Positions 36,553 through 44,244 of a stretch of DNA of 64,000 bases are shown here, in pieces. The stretch comes from Rhodobacter sp. CZR27. GTDB taxonomy: Bacteria; Pseudomonadota; Alphaproteobacteria; Rhodobacterales; Rhodobacteraceae. The notes below the pieces were generated by a model, which saw nothing but the letters and a program-made list of their open reading frames with translations, was not told the DNA's origin and ran no database searches. The stretch is taken from positions 3,224,001 to 3,288,000 of the forward strand of contig NZ_CP023548.1 in NCBI RefSeq assembly GCF_002407205.1. The letters run 5' to 3'. A program made the translations under genes and the position numbers. Each line of letters starts with the position of its first letter. The first letter of the stretch is position 1.

Positions 36553-37491
36553 ATGAACAGGCTTCGTCACTTCCGTCTGATCTTCCTCGGCAACCTGATG
36601 GCGGCAGTTGTGCTCGGGGCGGGACTGGTGCTCTGGACGCCGGACCTGCCGCGGGCCGAGCTCGAGGCGCGCTATCTGGCGCGTCCGGGCGATCTGGTCA
36701 GCATCGCCGGCACCACCATCCACATGCGCGACCGCGGACCGAGGGAGGCGCCGGCCGTCATCCTGATCCACGGCTTCGGCTCCAGCCTGCATACCTGGGC
36801 GGCGTGGCAGGACCGGCTGGCGGTGGACCGGCGGGTGATCAGCTTCGATCTGCCGGGGCTCGGCCTATCGCCGCCCGATGCCACGGGCGACTATTCGGAC
36901 GAGCGGGTCACCCGGATCGTGCTGGCAATCATGGACCGGCTGGGGCTGGACCAGGCCGATCTGGTGGGCAATTCGATCGGCGGCCGGATCGCCTTCACCT
37001 TCGCCGCAAGCCACCCCGAGCGCGTGAGGAAGCTCGTGCTGGTGTCGCCCGACGGGTACGAGAGCCCGGGCTTCACCTATGGCGAGGCGCCCGAGGTTCC
37101 GCTGCTGGCCGAGGCGGTGCGGTTCTGGCTGCCGAAGCCGCTGCTGCGCCTGTCGCTCGGCATGGCCTATGCCGACCCCGGCGTGATGACCGACCAGATC
37201 GTCAGCCGCTACTATGACCTGATCCGCGCGCCCGGCGTGCGCGAGGCGCTGATGGAGCGGATGCGCCAGACCGTGCTGGTCCCGCCCGAGACGCTGCTGG
37301 CCCGGGTGAGGGCGCCCACGCTGCTGCTCTGGGGCGAGGAGGACGCGGTCATTCCCGTCGCGAACGCCCAGTCCTATGCCCGGGCGCTGCCGGACGCGCA
37401 TACCGTTCTTCTGCCGGACATGGGCCACGTCCCGCAGGAGGAGCGCCCGGCACAATCCCTCGTGCCGGTCGTGGCCTTCCTGCGCACCTGA
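36553..37491 (+). CDS. Membrane-anchored alpha/beta hydrolase
   Basis: A 312-residue alpha/beta-hydrolase-fold protein with an N-terminal membrane segment (about residues 9-27), so the catalytic domain is probably periplasmic. The oxyanion motif is LIHGFGSSLHTW, the nucleophile Ser141 is in GNSIGG, the acid is in WGEEDAVIP and the His is in DMGHVPQEE. The substrate is unknown. It is divergent from phaC. A predicted EcfG promoter follows its stop, so it is not part of the downstream unit. Confidence 0.85.
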   Translation: MNRLRHFRLIFLGNLMAAVVLGAGLVLWTPDLPRAELEARYLARPGDLVSIAGTTIHMRDRGPREAPAVILIHGFGSSLHTWAAWQDRLAVDRRVISFDLPGLGLSPPDATGDYSDERVTRIVLAIMDRLGLDQADLVGNSIGGRIAFTFAASHPERVRKLVLVSPDGYESPGFTYGEAPEVPLLAEAVRFWLPKPLLRLSLGMAYADPGVMTDQIVSRYYDLIRAPGVREALMERMRQTVLVPPETLLARVRAPTLLLWGEEDAVIPVANAQSYARALPDAHTVLLPDMGHVPQEERPAQSLVPVVAFLRT

Positions 37492-37505
37492 CGCGCCTGC
37501 GCCCC

Positions 37506-37530
37506 GGAACTCTGCCGGAGGCCGCGCGTT
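37506..37530 (+). promoter_or_regulatory. EcfG-type promoter for PLDc_N/DUF2383 genes
   Basis: GGAAC (37506-37510), 16 bases, CGTT (37527-37530) matches the EcfG consensus GGAAC-N16/17-CGTT exactly. The predicted start near 37537 lies about 33 bases before the next ATG. Confidence 0.7.
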
Positions 37531-37569
37531 CTGCTCGTGGAACGGTGCAGGAGCGAAGGATTTGCGCAG

Positions 37570-37773
37570 ATGGAAATGAATATGTTTCAGCTTCGGGGCG
37601 TCGGCGGCCTGATCATCCTTGCGCTGGATCTCTGGGCGCTGGTATCCATCTTTGGCTCCTCCGCATCGACGGGGAGCAAGGTGCTCTGGGCGCTGATCGT
37701 GATCCTGTTGCCGGTGGTCGGCTTCATCCTGTGGCTGATCTTCGGACCGCGCTCCGCCTCGCGCGGGATCTGA
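37570..37773 (+). CDS. PLDc_N-domain small membrane protein
   Basis: A 67-residue protein with two hydrophobic segments and the PLDc_N pattern: LIILALDLWALVSIF, then ALIVILLPVVGFILWLIFGP. This domain is the membrane-anchoring N-terminus of cardiolipin synthases and also occurs alone, as here. It lacks phospholipase motifs. Start ATGs at 37570, 37576 and 37582 are close together. An EcfG-type promoter stands upstream, so stress induction is likely. Confidence 0.8.
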   Translation: MEMNMFQLRGVGGLIILALDLWALVSIFGSSASTGSKVLWALIVILLPVVGFILWLIFGPRSASRGI

Positions 37774-37817
37774 CCCGCTCCCCGACCGCCACGTTCGATC
37801 GGATGGAGGACGAGTGG

Positions 37818-38276
37818 ATGAGGGGGATACGGTCCTATGGAGCGCCGGAGCCCGCGGCGTTGAAGGCGCTCGAGACGCTGCATCTGCGCAGCATTGACGT
37901 GCTCGCCGGCTTCGAGACGATGGTGGGCCGGGCAGAGCCCGAGTTCCGGCCTGTGGCCGAACGGTTCCGTGACCTCCATCGCGAGCAGGCCGAGGAACTG
38001 GCAGCGATGATCGCGCGCTTCGGCCGCGAGCCGGAGGTTGACGGCAGCCTGATGTCGACGGTGAACCGGGCGGTCGTTTCGCTGCGCTCGATGATCAACG
38101 GGATCGACGGCAGCATCCTCGACCAGATCCAGGACGGCGAGCAGCATGTCATCGACGCCTTCGACGACGCGCTGGGGGCGGGGCAGCCCATCGACGTGAC
38201 GGCCCGGCTGCGCTCGATGCGGCGCGAGCTGTCGCTGCTGCTGTTCGAAACCCAGGCCGCCGCGACCGGGCGATAG
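37818..38276 (+). CDS. DUF2383 (PA2169-type, ferritin-like) family protein
   Basis: A 152-residue helical protein of the DUF2383 type, predicted to form a four-helix ferritin-like bundle. Features are ALKALETLHLRSIDVLAGFE, FRDLHREQAEELAAMIARFG and DAFDDALGAG. The ATG at 37818 has GGAGGA 8 bases upstream; the ATG at 37803 is an alternative. It lies 44 bases after the PLDc_N gene and probably shares its EcfG promoter. Such proteins are often stress-induced; no function is assigned. Confidence 0.75.
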   Translation: MRGIRSYGAPEPAALKALETLHLRSIDVLAGFETMVGRAEPEFRPVAERFRDLHREQAEELAAMIARFGREPEVDGSLMSTVNRAVVSLRSMINGIDGSILDQIQDGEQHVIDAFDDALGAGQPIDVTARLRSMRRELSLLLFETQAAATGR

Positions 38277-38318
38277 TCGCCACCTTCTTCGAGCCGATGT
38301 GGGCCCTGTCCGGAATGA

Positions 38319-38346
38319 CGAAAGGCCCGCCGTGGCGGGCCTTTCG
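38319..38346. terminator. Bidirectional stem-loop between DUF2383 and csbD-like genes
   Basis: Perfect 13-bp arms CGAAAGGCCCGCC (38319-38331) and GGCGGGCCTTTCG (38334-38346) lie between the two convergent genes. A short A/T run flanks the GC stem on both sides, as in bidirectional terminators. Confidence 0.75.
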
Positions 38347-38363
38347 CATGACATCCGACAGGC

Positions 38364-38561
38364 TCAGAGGCCGCGCATCCAGTCATCGACCTTGCGCTCG
38401 GCATCGGCCTTGTTGTCACCGTACTTCTGCTGGATGAGGCCCACCATGCGGTCGCGGTCGCCAGCGACCTGCTCAAGCTCGTCATCGGTCAGCTCGCCCC
38501 ACTTGGCGCGGGCCTGACCCTGGAACTGCTTCCAACGACCTGCGATCTGATCCCAGTTCAT
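38364..38561 (-). CDS. CsbD-family stress protein
   Basis: A 65-residue hydrophilic CsbD-like protein. The start MNWDQIAGRWKQFQGQAR and the KWGELTDDELEQVAGDRDRM core are characteristic. The family is induced in general stress responses (sigma-B in Bacillus, EcfG in alphaproteobacteria), with unknown molecular role. An exact EcfG-type promoter lies 40-65 bases upstream, linking it to the ecfG locus nearby. Confidence 0.93.
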   Translation of the reverse strand: MNWDQIAGRWKQFQGQARAKWGELTDDELEQVAGDRDRMVGLIQQKYGDNKADAERKVDDWMRGL

Positions 38562-38600
38562 GTACTTGCTCCTTTACAACTACGGCCTTCTCACGGGGAA

Positions 38601-38626
38601 AACGTCCCGGGATGGGGGCTGGTTCC
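38601..38626 (-). promoter_or_regulatory. EcfG-type promoter of the csbD-like gene
   Basis: On the minus strand GGAAC (38626-38622), 17 bases, CGTT (38604-38601). The predicted start is near 38594, about 33 bases before the csbD-like ATG. Confidence 0.75.
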
Positions 38627-38673
38627 TCGCGCCGGGTCACGGAAGCGCGCGGTGACGCAGGGTCCGCAGGCGG

Positions 38674-40467
38674 TCAGGCGCTTGCGGCCGCAGCCGCGGG
38701 GGTGTCGGCAGGCGCCTGCGCGGCTTCGTTCCGCGCCTCGGCATCGGCAAGCGGCCGGATCTCGAACCGGACGCGCAGGATGTGCAGGGTTTCGGTCTCC
38801 TCGATCCGCACCTCGCCGCCGATCTGCTGCGCAAAGCCCGCCAGAAGCTGCGCGCCAAGGCCCGTGCCCATGGCCAGAGTCTCCGCCGACGGGGGCTGCG
38901 TGCCGACCGTGTTGCTCACTTCCAGCACGGCCATGGTCGCCCCGTCGCGCGTCAGCGAGACGTCGAGCCGGGGCACCATCCCCTGCGGCGCGCCCGCGTA
39001 TTTCATGACGTTGGTCAGCGCCTCGGTCATCAGCAGGGCCAGCGGCACCGCCTGGTCGGGCGTCAGCCGGATGTCGCCAAAATCGGTGTGCACCGAAATG
39101 CGCCGCCCCGGGCCGGTCGCCAGATTGACCACCTGCCGCACGATGTCCGACAGCAGCTCGTCGGCCCGGATGTCGGTCAGACCGGTGGTCTGGTAAAGTC
39201 CCCGGTGAATGGTGGCGAGACTCATCACGCGGTCCTGCAGACCCTTCATCAGCCCCTTGGCCTCGGGGGTGCGGGCCTGCCGCATCTGCATGTTCATGAT
39301 CGAGGCGATGAGCTGGAGGTTGTTCTTCACCCGGTGGTGCACCTCGCGCAGCAGGACTTCCTTCTGGTGGACCATGTCCTCGAGTTCGGCCTCGTCGTGC
39401 AGGATGGTATCGGTCATCCGGGCGAAGGCTTCGGCCAGTTCCCGGATCTCGCGCGGGGCGGTGGAGATGTCCAGGGTATCGACCGCCCGGCTGCCCTTGG
39501 CGAAGGAGGTGATCGCCCTGCGCAGGCTGCGGATGTGCCGGGTCATCAGGTGCTCTGCCGCGAACCACGTCACGATCAGGCAGGCGAGCCACATCAGCGA
39601 GGGCAGCGCGAAGGACGGCAGCGCCCTGATCCACAGGCCAGTCTCGCTGCCGGCCGGCCAGGAGCCCAGCGTGTAGAGGGTCTCGGGAATGATCGGCACG
39701 ACCGAGAACACCCGCATGGTGCCCGACTGGGTCAGGGCCGTGAAGGCGAGGCTGCGGTCGTGGCCCGCCAGCGCCTTCAGCGCGCGATCGCGTGGCAGCA
39801 TCGTCTCGGCGTTCGCCAGTCCGACCGAGGAGGTCAGCACGTCGCCGTTGCCGTTGAATGTCATCAGAACGGGCAGGCGGCCGCCCGATATCTCGGCCTG
39901 CGGGCTTGCCAGCGCACTGTGCAGCAGCGAGATGGCCAGAACGCCAAGCTGCCGCCCATCGTCATCCAGCACCGGATGCGACGCAAGCACCACCGAGGTG
40001 CCGGACACGCGTCCCTTCCGGCTCACCTGCAGCAGCGGCTTGCCGGCCTTGATCGCCGCCTGTGCCGTCGCGGTATCCGACAGGTCGATCGGCTCGTCGA
40101 GCGACGAGCAGTTCATCCGCAGGTCGTTCTCCAGGAAGCCGACCACCGAATAGATCTGCGACCCGGCGGCCACTTCCCGCAAGGCGGCCGAGCAGGCGGC
40201 CGTGTCCGCAAGAAGCGGGCGCACCACCTCGGCCAGCGCCGCCGCCGCGCCCTGGCCGCGCTGGATCAGCCGGACGGCGTGGTCCGAGGCGCGCATCGTC
40301 TCGCCGGTCAGCGCGGCTTCCGACCGCGCCTCGGCCTCGCGCAGCACGGCATGCGACTGCACGACCGAGATCACGCCCAGCGGGAGCAGCGCCATCGCGA
40401 GCAGGAAGGCCAATCTAGAGCCGATCCTGTCCGCGAAGCGGGGCCGCCCTCCGAAAATGGGCATCAT
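38674..40467 (-). CDS. Membrane-bound sensor histidine kinase (HisKA_2 type)
   Basis: A 597-residue kinase. Membrane segments at about residues 19-37 and 286-304 flank a periplasmic sensor domain of about 245 residues. A HAMP-like linker follows, then a HisKA_2 dimerisation domain with REVHHRVKNNLQLI (phospho-His at 377/378), then an HATPase domain and an Ala-rich tail. HisKA_2/HWE kinases phosphorylate PhyR in the general stress response. The start overlaps the ecfG stop, so it forms a nepR-ecfG-kinase operon opposite phyR. The signal sensed is unknown. Confidence 0.92.
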   Translation of the reverse strand: MMPIFGGRPRFADRIGSRLAFLLAMALLPLGVISVVQSHAVLREAEARSEAALTGETMRASDHAVRLIQRGQGAAAALAEVVRPLLADTAACSAALREVAAGSQIYSVVGFLENDLRMNCSSLDEPIDLSDTATAQAAIKAGKPLLQVSRKGRVSGTSVVLASHPVLDDDGRQLGVLAISLLHSALASPQAEISGGRLPVLMTFNGNGDVLTSSVGLANAETMLPRDRALKALAGHDRSLAFTALTQSGTMRVFSVVPIIPETLYTLGSWPAGSETGLWIRALPSFALPSLMWLACLIVTWFAAEHLMTRHIRSLRRAITSFAKGSRAVDTLDISTAPREIRELAEAFARMTDTILHDEAELEDMVHQKEVLLREVHHRVKNNLQLIASIMNMQMRQARTPEAKGLMKGLQDRVMSLATIHRGLYQTTGLTDIRADELLSDIVRQVVNLATGPGRRISVHTDFGDIRLTPDQAVPLALLMTEALTNVMKYAGAPQGMVPRLDVSLTRDGATMAVLEVSNTVGTQPPSAETLAMGTGLGAQLLAGFAQQIGGEVRIEETETLHILRVRFEIRPLADAEARNEAAQAPADTPAAAAASA

Positions 40468-41048
40468 GCAGCGGTCATCCCCGATCGCGACATCACGGCC
40501 AGGGTCTGACCATCCACCCCCGAGAAGATCTCCTCACCCTTCTCGAGCCCGAGCAACTCGGCCAGCCGCGCCCTCGCGCGGTTTGCGCGGCTCTTCACGG
40601 TGCCGACCGCCACGCCCATCATCTGCGCGGCATCCTCGTAGGCAAAGCCGGAAGCGCCCACGAGGATGAGCACCTCGCGGTGTTCGGGCGACAGCTGGTC
40701 GAAGGCCGCGCTGAAGTCCGAGAAGGCGAGAAATCCGTCATGCGCGGGCTTCACGTAAAGCGTCGCAGCATGAATGCCCTCGGGGTCGGGCACCTCGCGG
40801 CGATGCTTGCGCTTGTCCGAATAGAACGTGTTGCGCAGGATGGTGAAAAGCCATGCCCTCAGGTTCGTCCCTTCGGTGAACTTGTCGAAATTGGTCCAGG
40901 CCTTCACGATCGTGTCCTGCACGAGGTCGTCCGCAACGGCGACGTTCCGCGTGAGGCTGATCGCAAAGGCGCGAAGCGCCGGGAGGTGCTCGGGAAGCTC
41001 GTCACGGGGATCGCGGTGCGCCGGCGGCGGGGTCTCGGACTGGTTCAT
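40464..41048 (-). CDS. ecfG: General stress response sigma factor EcfG
   Basis: A 194-residue ECF sigma factor of the EcfG (ECF15) group. Region 2 is in LRAFAISLTRNVAVADDLVQDTIVKAW and LRAWLFTILRNTFYS; region 4 is in LSPEHREVLILVGASGFAYEDAAQMMGVAVGTVKSRANRAR. It directs transcription from GGAAC-N16/17-CGTT promoters and is held by NepR until phosphorylated PhyR binds NepR. The start overlaps the nepR stop and the stop overlaps the kinase start. Confidence 0.95.
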   Translation of the reverse strand: MNQSETPPPAHRDPRDELPEHLPALRAFAISLTRNVAVADDLVQDTIVKAWTNFDKFTEGTNLRAWLFTILRNTFYSDKRKHRREVPDPEGIHAATLYVKPAHDGFLAFSDFSAAFDQLSPEHREVLILVGASGFAYEDAAQMMGVAVGTVKSRANRARARLAELLGLEKGEEIFSGVDGQTLAVMSRSGMTAA

Positions 41049-41251
41049 CCTTCGGTTTCCTTCAGACGCAACTGCTCGAGCAACTGGGCGAACCTGTCCG
41101 GAATTTCCTGCACCAAGGCCTCCTCATACACGCGCCTGAGGTTTTCATCGATCTGCTGCTGAATGGCTTTCCTGCCTTTCTCCTTCGCCTTGTCCCTCAC
41201 GTTGACCTTCGCCCGCTCGGGCGATGCCTTCGGTTCCGTCGATTGCGCCAT
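41045..41251 (-). CDS. nepR: Anti-sigma factor NepR
   Basis: A 68-residue NepR-type anti-sigma factor. The conserved helical part IDENLRRVYEEALVQEIPDRFAQLLEQL binds EcfG or, alternatively, the sigma-like domain of PhyR; the N-terminus is basic and probably disordered. It is first in the nepR-ecfG-kinase operon and divergent from phyR. The ATG at 41251 gives the usual family length. Its promoter is an EcfG site that forms a palindrome with the phyR promoter. Confidence 0.94.
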   Translation of the reverse strand: MAQSTEPKASPERAKVNVRDKAKEKGRKAIQQQIDENLRRVYEEALVQEIPDRFAQLLEQLRLKETEG

Positions 41252-41290
41252 TGAAACTGTCACGCCCTTGATAAAAGTTGGAACGATCCC

Positions 41291-41324
41291 GGGAACCGAA
41301 CGCCTCGGGTCGCGTTCGGTTCCC
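41291..41324. promoter_or_regulatory. Overlapping divergent EcfG promoters in a palindrome
   Basis: Arms GGGAACCGAACGC (41291-41303) and GCGTTCGGTTCCC (41312-41324) are perfect inverted repeats. Plus strand toward phyR: GGAAC at 41292 and CGTT at 41313, spacer 16. Minus strand toward nepR: GGAAC from 41323 and CGTT from 41302, spacer 16. Each promoter's -35 is the mirror of the other, so the two compete for the same DNA. Confidence 0.8.
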
Positions 41325-41352
41325 GAGAATGTTGAGACAGGGGACCTTGTAT

Positions 41353-42162
41353 ATGACCTCCGACACGACGCCCGACCTCGCCAGTGTGATCGGGAGCAAC
41401 CTGCCGTATCTGCGTCGCTACGCTCGCGCGCTGACCGGCAGTCAGGAGACCGGCGATCGCTACGCCGCCGCCACCCTGGAAGCCATTCTGGAGGATACAC
41501 ACATCTTCGACGTCGCCGAAAGTCCCAAGGTGGCCCTGTTCCATGCCTTCCATCTCGTCTGGGCCAGTGCCGGGGCGCCGCTGGGCGAGCCGGACAGCCG
41601 CCTGTCGCGGCGCGCGCAGGATCACATGGCGGGCCTGACCCCCAACACGCGCGAGGCGCTGCTTCTGCACGCCATCGAAGGCTTCCGGCAGGACGAGATC
41701 GGCGCGATCATGCAGGTCGATGCCTCCGAGGCGGCCGAGCTGATCGACATCGCGCAGCGCGAGATGGCGAATTCCGTGGCCGGACGGATCATGGTGATCG
41801 AGGACGAGGCGATCATCGCCATGGACATCGTCGCCATCGTCCGCGAGATGGGCCACGGCGTCACCGGCATCGCCCGGACCCGGACCGAGGCCGTGGCGCT
41901 CGCCTCGAAGGAGCGGCCGGACCTGATCCTCGCCGACATCCAGCTGGCCGACAACTCCTCGGGCATCGACGCGGTCAACGACATCCTGAAGCAGTTCGAG
42001 GACATCCCCGTGATCTTCGTCACGGCCTTCCCCGAGCGTCTGCTGACGGGCACGCGGCCCGAGCCGGCCTTCCTGATCACCAAGCCCTATTCCGAGGATC
42101 AGGTTCGCTCGGCCGTCAGTCAGGCGATGTTCTTCTCGTCGACCGAGACGCTCAGCGCCTGA
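41353..42162 (+). CDS. phyR: Stress response regulator PhyR (sigma-like domain plus receiver)
   Basis: PhyR is the anti-anti-sigma factor of the general stress response. Residues 1-135 resemble ECF sigma regions 2 and 4 (LPYLRRYARALTGSQETGDRY; LTPNTREALLLHAIEGF). Residues 145-262 form a receiver with the acidic residues E150/D151, phospho-acceptor Asp195 in LILADIQLAD, and Lys in ITKPYSE. On phosphorylation the sigma-like domain captures NepR and frees EcfG. The ATG at 41353 lies about 30 bases after the predicted EcfG start site. Confidence 0.96.
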   Translation: MTSDTTPDLASVIGSNLPYLRRYARALTGSQETGDRYAAATLEAILEDTHIFDVAESPKVALFHAFHLVWASAGAPLGEPDSRLSRRAQDHMAGLTPNTREALLLHAIEGFRQDEIGAIMQVDASEAAELIDIAQREMANSVAGRIMVIEDEAIIAMDIVAIVREMGHGVTGIARTRTEAVALASKERPDLILADIQLADNSSGIDAVNDILKQFEDIPVIFVTAFPERLLTGTRPEPAFLITKPYSEDQVRSAVSQAMFFSSTETLSA

Positions 42163-42170
42163 GGCGGCGG

Positions 42171-42530
42171 TCACTCCGCTGCCTGGCTCCCGCGCTCTTC
42201 CGCAGCCCGGACCAGCAGGGCCAGAACCGCGTCGCTGGTGAAGGGGCGCGGCAGCACCCACCAGAACCTTCCTTCGCCGGCATCCTCCGCCTCGTCGCCG
42301 ATCAGCACGAGGCGGGTTCCGCGTGCCAGAAGATCCTGCACGGCTGGCAGGCGCCCGGCCTCGGCAGGCGACAGCCCGAGGAAGGCGACGAGCGGAACGT
42401 GATCCTCGGGGATGGCCCGGGGGTCGCGACCGAGGATCACGTCGGCTGCCGGATCGTGGTCGCGTATGGCCTGCGCGACATCCTCCGCAATGACCACATG
42501 CTTCAGAGCGACGAGATAGCACGAATGCAC
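42171..42530 (-). CDS. Degenerate receiver-like protein
   Basis: A 119-residue protein with the strand-helix rhythm of a receiver domain: HVVIAEDVAQAI at strand 1, PLVAFLGLSP at strand 3, RLVLIGDEAE at strand 4 and WWVLPRPFTSD at strand 5. The strand-3 phospho-acceptor Asp is missing and the strand-5 Lys is replaced by Arg. If it is a receiver it is a pseudo-receiver that cannot be phosphorylated normally. It converges on phyR, 8 bases away, and is divergent from the Crp/Fnr-type gene. Function unknown. Confidence 0.65.
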   Translation of the reverse strand: MHSCYLVALKHVVIAEDVAQAIRDHDPAADVILGRDPRAIPEDHVPLVAFLGLSPAEAGRLPAVQDLLARGTRLVLIGDEAEDAGEGRFWWVLPRPFTSDAVLALLVRAAEERGSQAAE

Positions 42531-42556
42531 TTGGACTTAACCCCACACGGCATGAT

Positions 42557-42569
42557 GATGAAGTTCATC
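42557..42569. promoter_or_regulatory. Palindrome between divergent pseudo-receiver and Crp/Fnr genes
   Basis: GATGAA-G-TTCATC, 6-bp arms with one central base, lies 26 bases from one start codon and 38 from the other. It is not a Crp or FNR box; an operator is possible. Confidence 0.3.
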
Positions 42570-42607
42570 TATGCGCCCATCCGCGGCGCTCTGCATTAAA
42601 CTGCGAC

Positions 42608-43354
42608 ATGTCCAGCGGTGCCGCCTCCGATGTCACTCCCTGCCGGCGCTGCCCGCTGCGCCCGAAGCCGCTGTTCATGCCGTTCGACGCGTGCGAGCTG
42701 GCCTTCATGGAGCGCTTCAAGACCGGCGAGCTGAGCGTCGGCCCCGGCGTCGCCCTGCTTGAGGAGGGGCAGGGCAGCGCGCATCTGTTCACCGTGCTCA
42801 GCGGACTGGGCATGCGGACCACCTCGCTGGAGAATGGCCGGCGCCAGGTGATCAACTTCCTGTTCCCGGGCGATTTCATCGGTCTGCAGGCAGGGCTTGT
42901 GGGCGAGATGCGCCATTCGGTGGAAACGACCACGGCCATGGTGCTGTGCGTCTTCAACCGGTCGGACCTGTGGCTGCTGTTCCGCGAGCAGCCCCAGCGG
43001 GCCTATGACCTGACCTGGATCGCGGCCGTTCAGGAGCATTTCCTGGGCGAGACGATCGCCTCGCTCGGCCAGCGCGACGCGACCCAGCGCATCGCCTGGG
43101 CCCTGCTTCGCATCCACGATCGGCTGGCGGCCGTGGGAATGGCGGACCGCGGGCGCGTGCCGATGCCCTGGCGCCAGCAGGACCTTGCGGATGCGCTGGG
43201 CCTGTCGCTCGTCCATACCAACAAGACGATTCGACGGCTGGGCAGGGCCGGCCTGATCGACTGGCGCGGCGGCCAGATGTCGCTTGACGCCGATGCCCTT
43301 GCGGAAGTCGCGCTGGTGGACCGCGACAGCCCGCGGCCTCGTCCCCTGATCTGA
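42608..43354 (+). CDS. Crp/Fnr-family transcriptional regulator
   Basis: A 248-residue Crp/Fnr-type regulator. A cupin-like sensor domain (about 30-135) with GRRQVINFLFPGDFIGLQ is followed by a dimer helix and a C-terminal winged helix (MPWRQQDLADALGLSLVHTNKTIRRL). There is an N-terminal CRRC pair but not the four-Cys pattern of FNR, and the cAMP-binding residues of Crp are not evident. The effector is therefore unknown. It neighbours the stress locus but has no EcfG-type promoter of its own. Confidence 0.88.
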   Translation: MSSGAASDVTPCRRCPLRPKPLFMPFDACELAFMERFKTGELSVGPGVALLEEGQGSAHLFTVLSGLGMRTTSLENGRRQVINFLFPGDFIGLQAGLVGEMRHSVETTTAMVLCVFNRSDLWLLFREQPQRAYDLTWIAAVQEHFLGETIASLGQRDATQRIAWALLRIHDRLAAVGMADRGRVPMPWRQQDLADALGLSLVHTNKTIRRLGRAGLIDWRGGQMSLDADALAEVALVDRDSPRPRPLI

Positions 43355-43363
43355 GTCCCTCGC

Positions 43364-43388
43364 GGAACCACTCATGCCGGGCGGCGTT
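43364..43388 (+). promoter_or_regulatory. EcfG-type promoter of the 43454 gene
   Basis: GGAAC (43364-43368), 16 bases, CGTT (43385-43388). The predicted start near 43395 is about 59 bases upstream of the ATG. Confidence 0.65.
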
Positions 43389-43453
43389 CTGCCTGCACAG
43401 GACCGGCGGCCCCAGCCGCGCGGCTCCCTCCTTAAATCGCGGAGTTAACACCC

Positions 43454-43948
43454 ATGTCTGGCAAGACTTTCGTGGCCGCCCTGCTGGGCGCTGCCCTGAC
43501 CATGCCTGCGCTTGCGCTGGCGGCCGAGCCGACGATCAAGTCGATCGACGTGCAGACCTCGCTGACCGATCTCGCCAATCCCGAGGCGGCGGCCTACTGG
43601 AAATCGCTCGATACCGACCTCGAGACCGCCATCGCGGCGCAGCTCGTGGGGCGGCTGGGCGACGAGGGCATGGACATCAAGGTGGACATGAGCGAGGTCG
43701 CGCTGGCCAACTACTTCCAGTCGCAGGTGGGCACGGCCGAGAGCACCATGGCCGGCACGGTGAATGTGGTGGACCTGACGGACAACACCAACTTCAAGAC
43801 CTTCGAGCTGACGGTCACGATGAACCAGGCGCTGCCGCTGCTGCCGCCGGGCGTCGACATCACGGTGATCCCGCCCACCAGTGCCGAAGTCTATTCGGCC
43901 ATGGTCGCCACCTTCGCCACCGCGGTGGTCGAGCGCATCGACAACTGA
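43454..43948 (+). CDS. Exported protein of unknown function, probably stress-induced
   Basis: A 164-residue protein with a clear Sec signal peptide (about residues 1-23, ending ALALAA). The mature part of about 140 residues is acidic, with alternating strands and helices, and no motif I recognise. Cys is absent, so no disulfides. It is a single gene between an EcfG-type promoter and a strong terminator, which suggests it belongs to the general stress regulon. The final product would be periplasmic. Confidence 0.8.
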   Translation: MSGKTFVAALLGAALTMPALALAAEPTIKSIDVQTSLTDLANPEAAAYWKSLDTDLETAIAAQLVGRLGDEGMDIKVDMSEVALANYFQSQVGTAESTMAGTVNVVDLTDNTNFKTFELTVTMNQALPLLPPGVDITVIPPTSAEVYSAMVATFATAVVERIDN

Positions 43949-43973
43949 CGGCGCTGCACCGGTTACCTTCGGG

Positions 43974-44000
43974 AAGGCGGTGCTCCGGCGCCGCCTTTTT
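43974..44000 (+). terminator. Rho-independent terminator after the 43454 gene
   Basis: AAGGCGGTGC (43974-43983) pairs with GCGCCGCCTT (43988-43997) around TCCG, with one G-U pair, and runs into five T. The rest of the 296-bp gap to 44244 shows nothing else recognised. Confidence 0.85.
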
Positions 44001-44244
44001 CCATGGGACACCTGCGGCATTGCGCATGCGTTGCCCGGGAAAGGGCTGCGCGAGCGGCGGTGTCGGGAGGGATCGGGAAAAAGGCGCGCCGCCGGCAGGG
44101 GAGGGATGGCCCTGCTGGCGGCGCTCGGCCCGCGGCCGTTCAGGGCAAGGCGTCGGGGAAAAGCGCCAGCCACGGGATTGCCGGATAAACCTGCCGGGCC
44201 GGCCGAAGTTCCCCCGCCCCCGCAGAAAATTTCGCTCCGCCCGC

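Noticed and set aside
41163..42599. 478-codon plus-strand open frame across phyR
   Set aside because: It is out of frame with phyR, rich in Arg/Gly/His, and spans the nepR-phyR promoter; a shadow.
42608..43354. FnrL-type oxygen sensor
   Set aside because: Only one CxxC pair is found at the N-terminus; the four-Cys cluster ligand set of FNR is missing.
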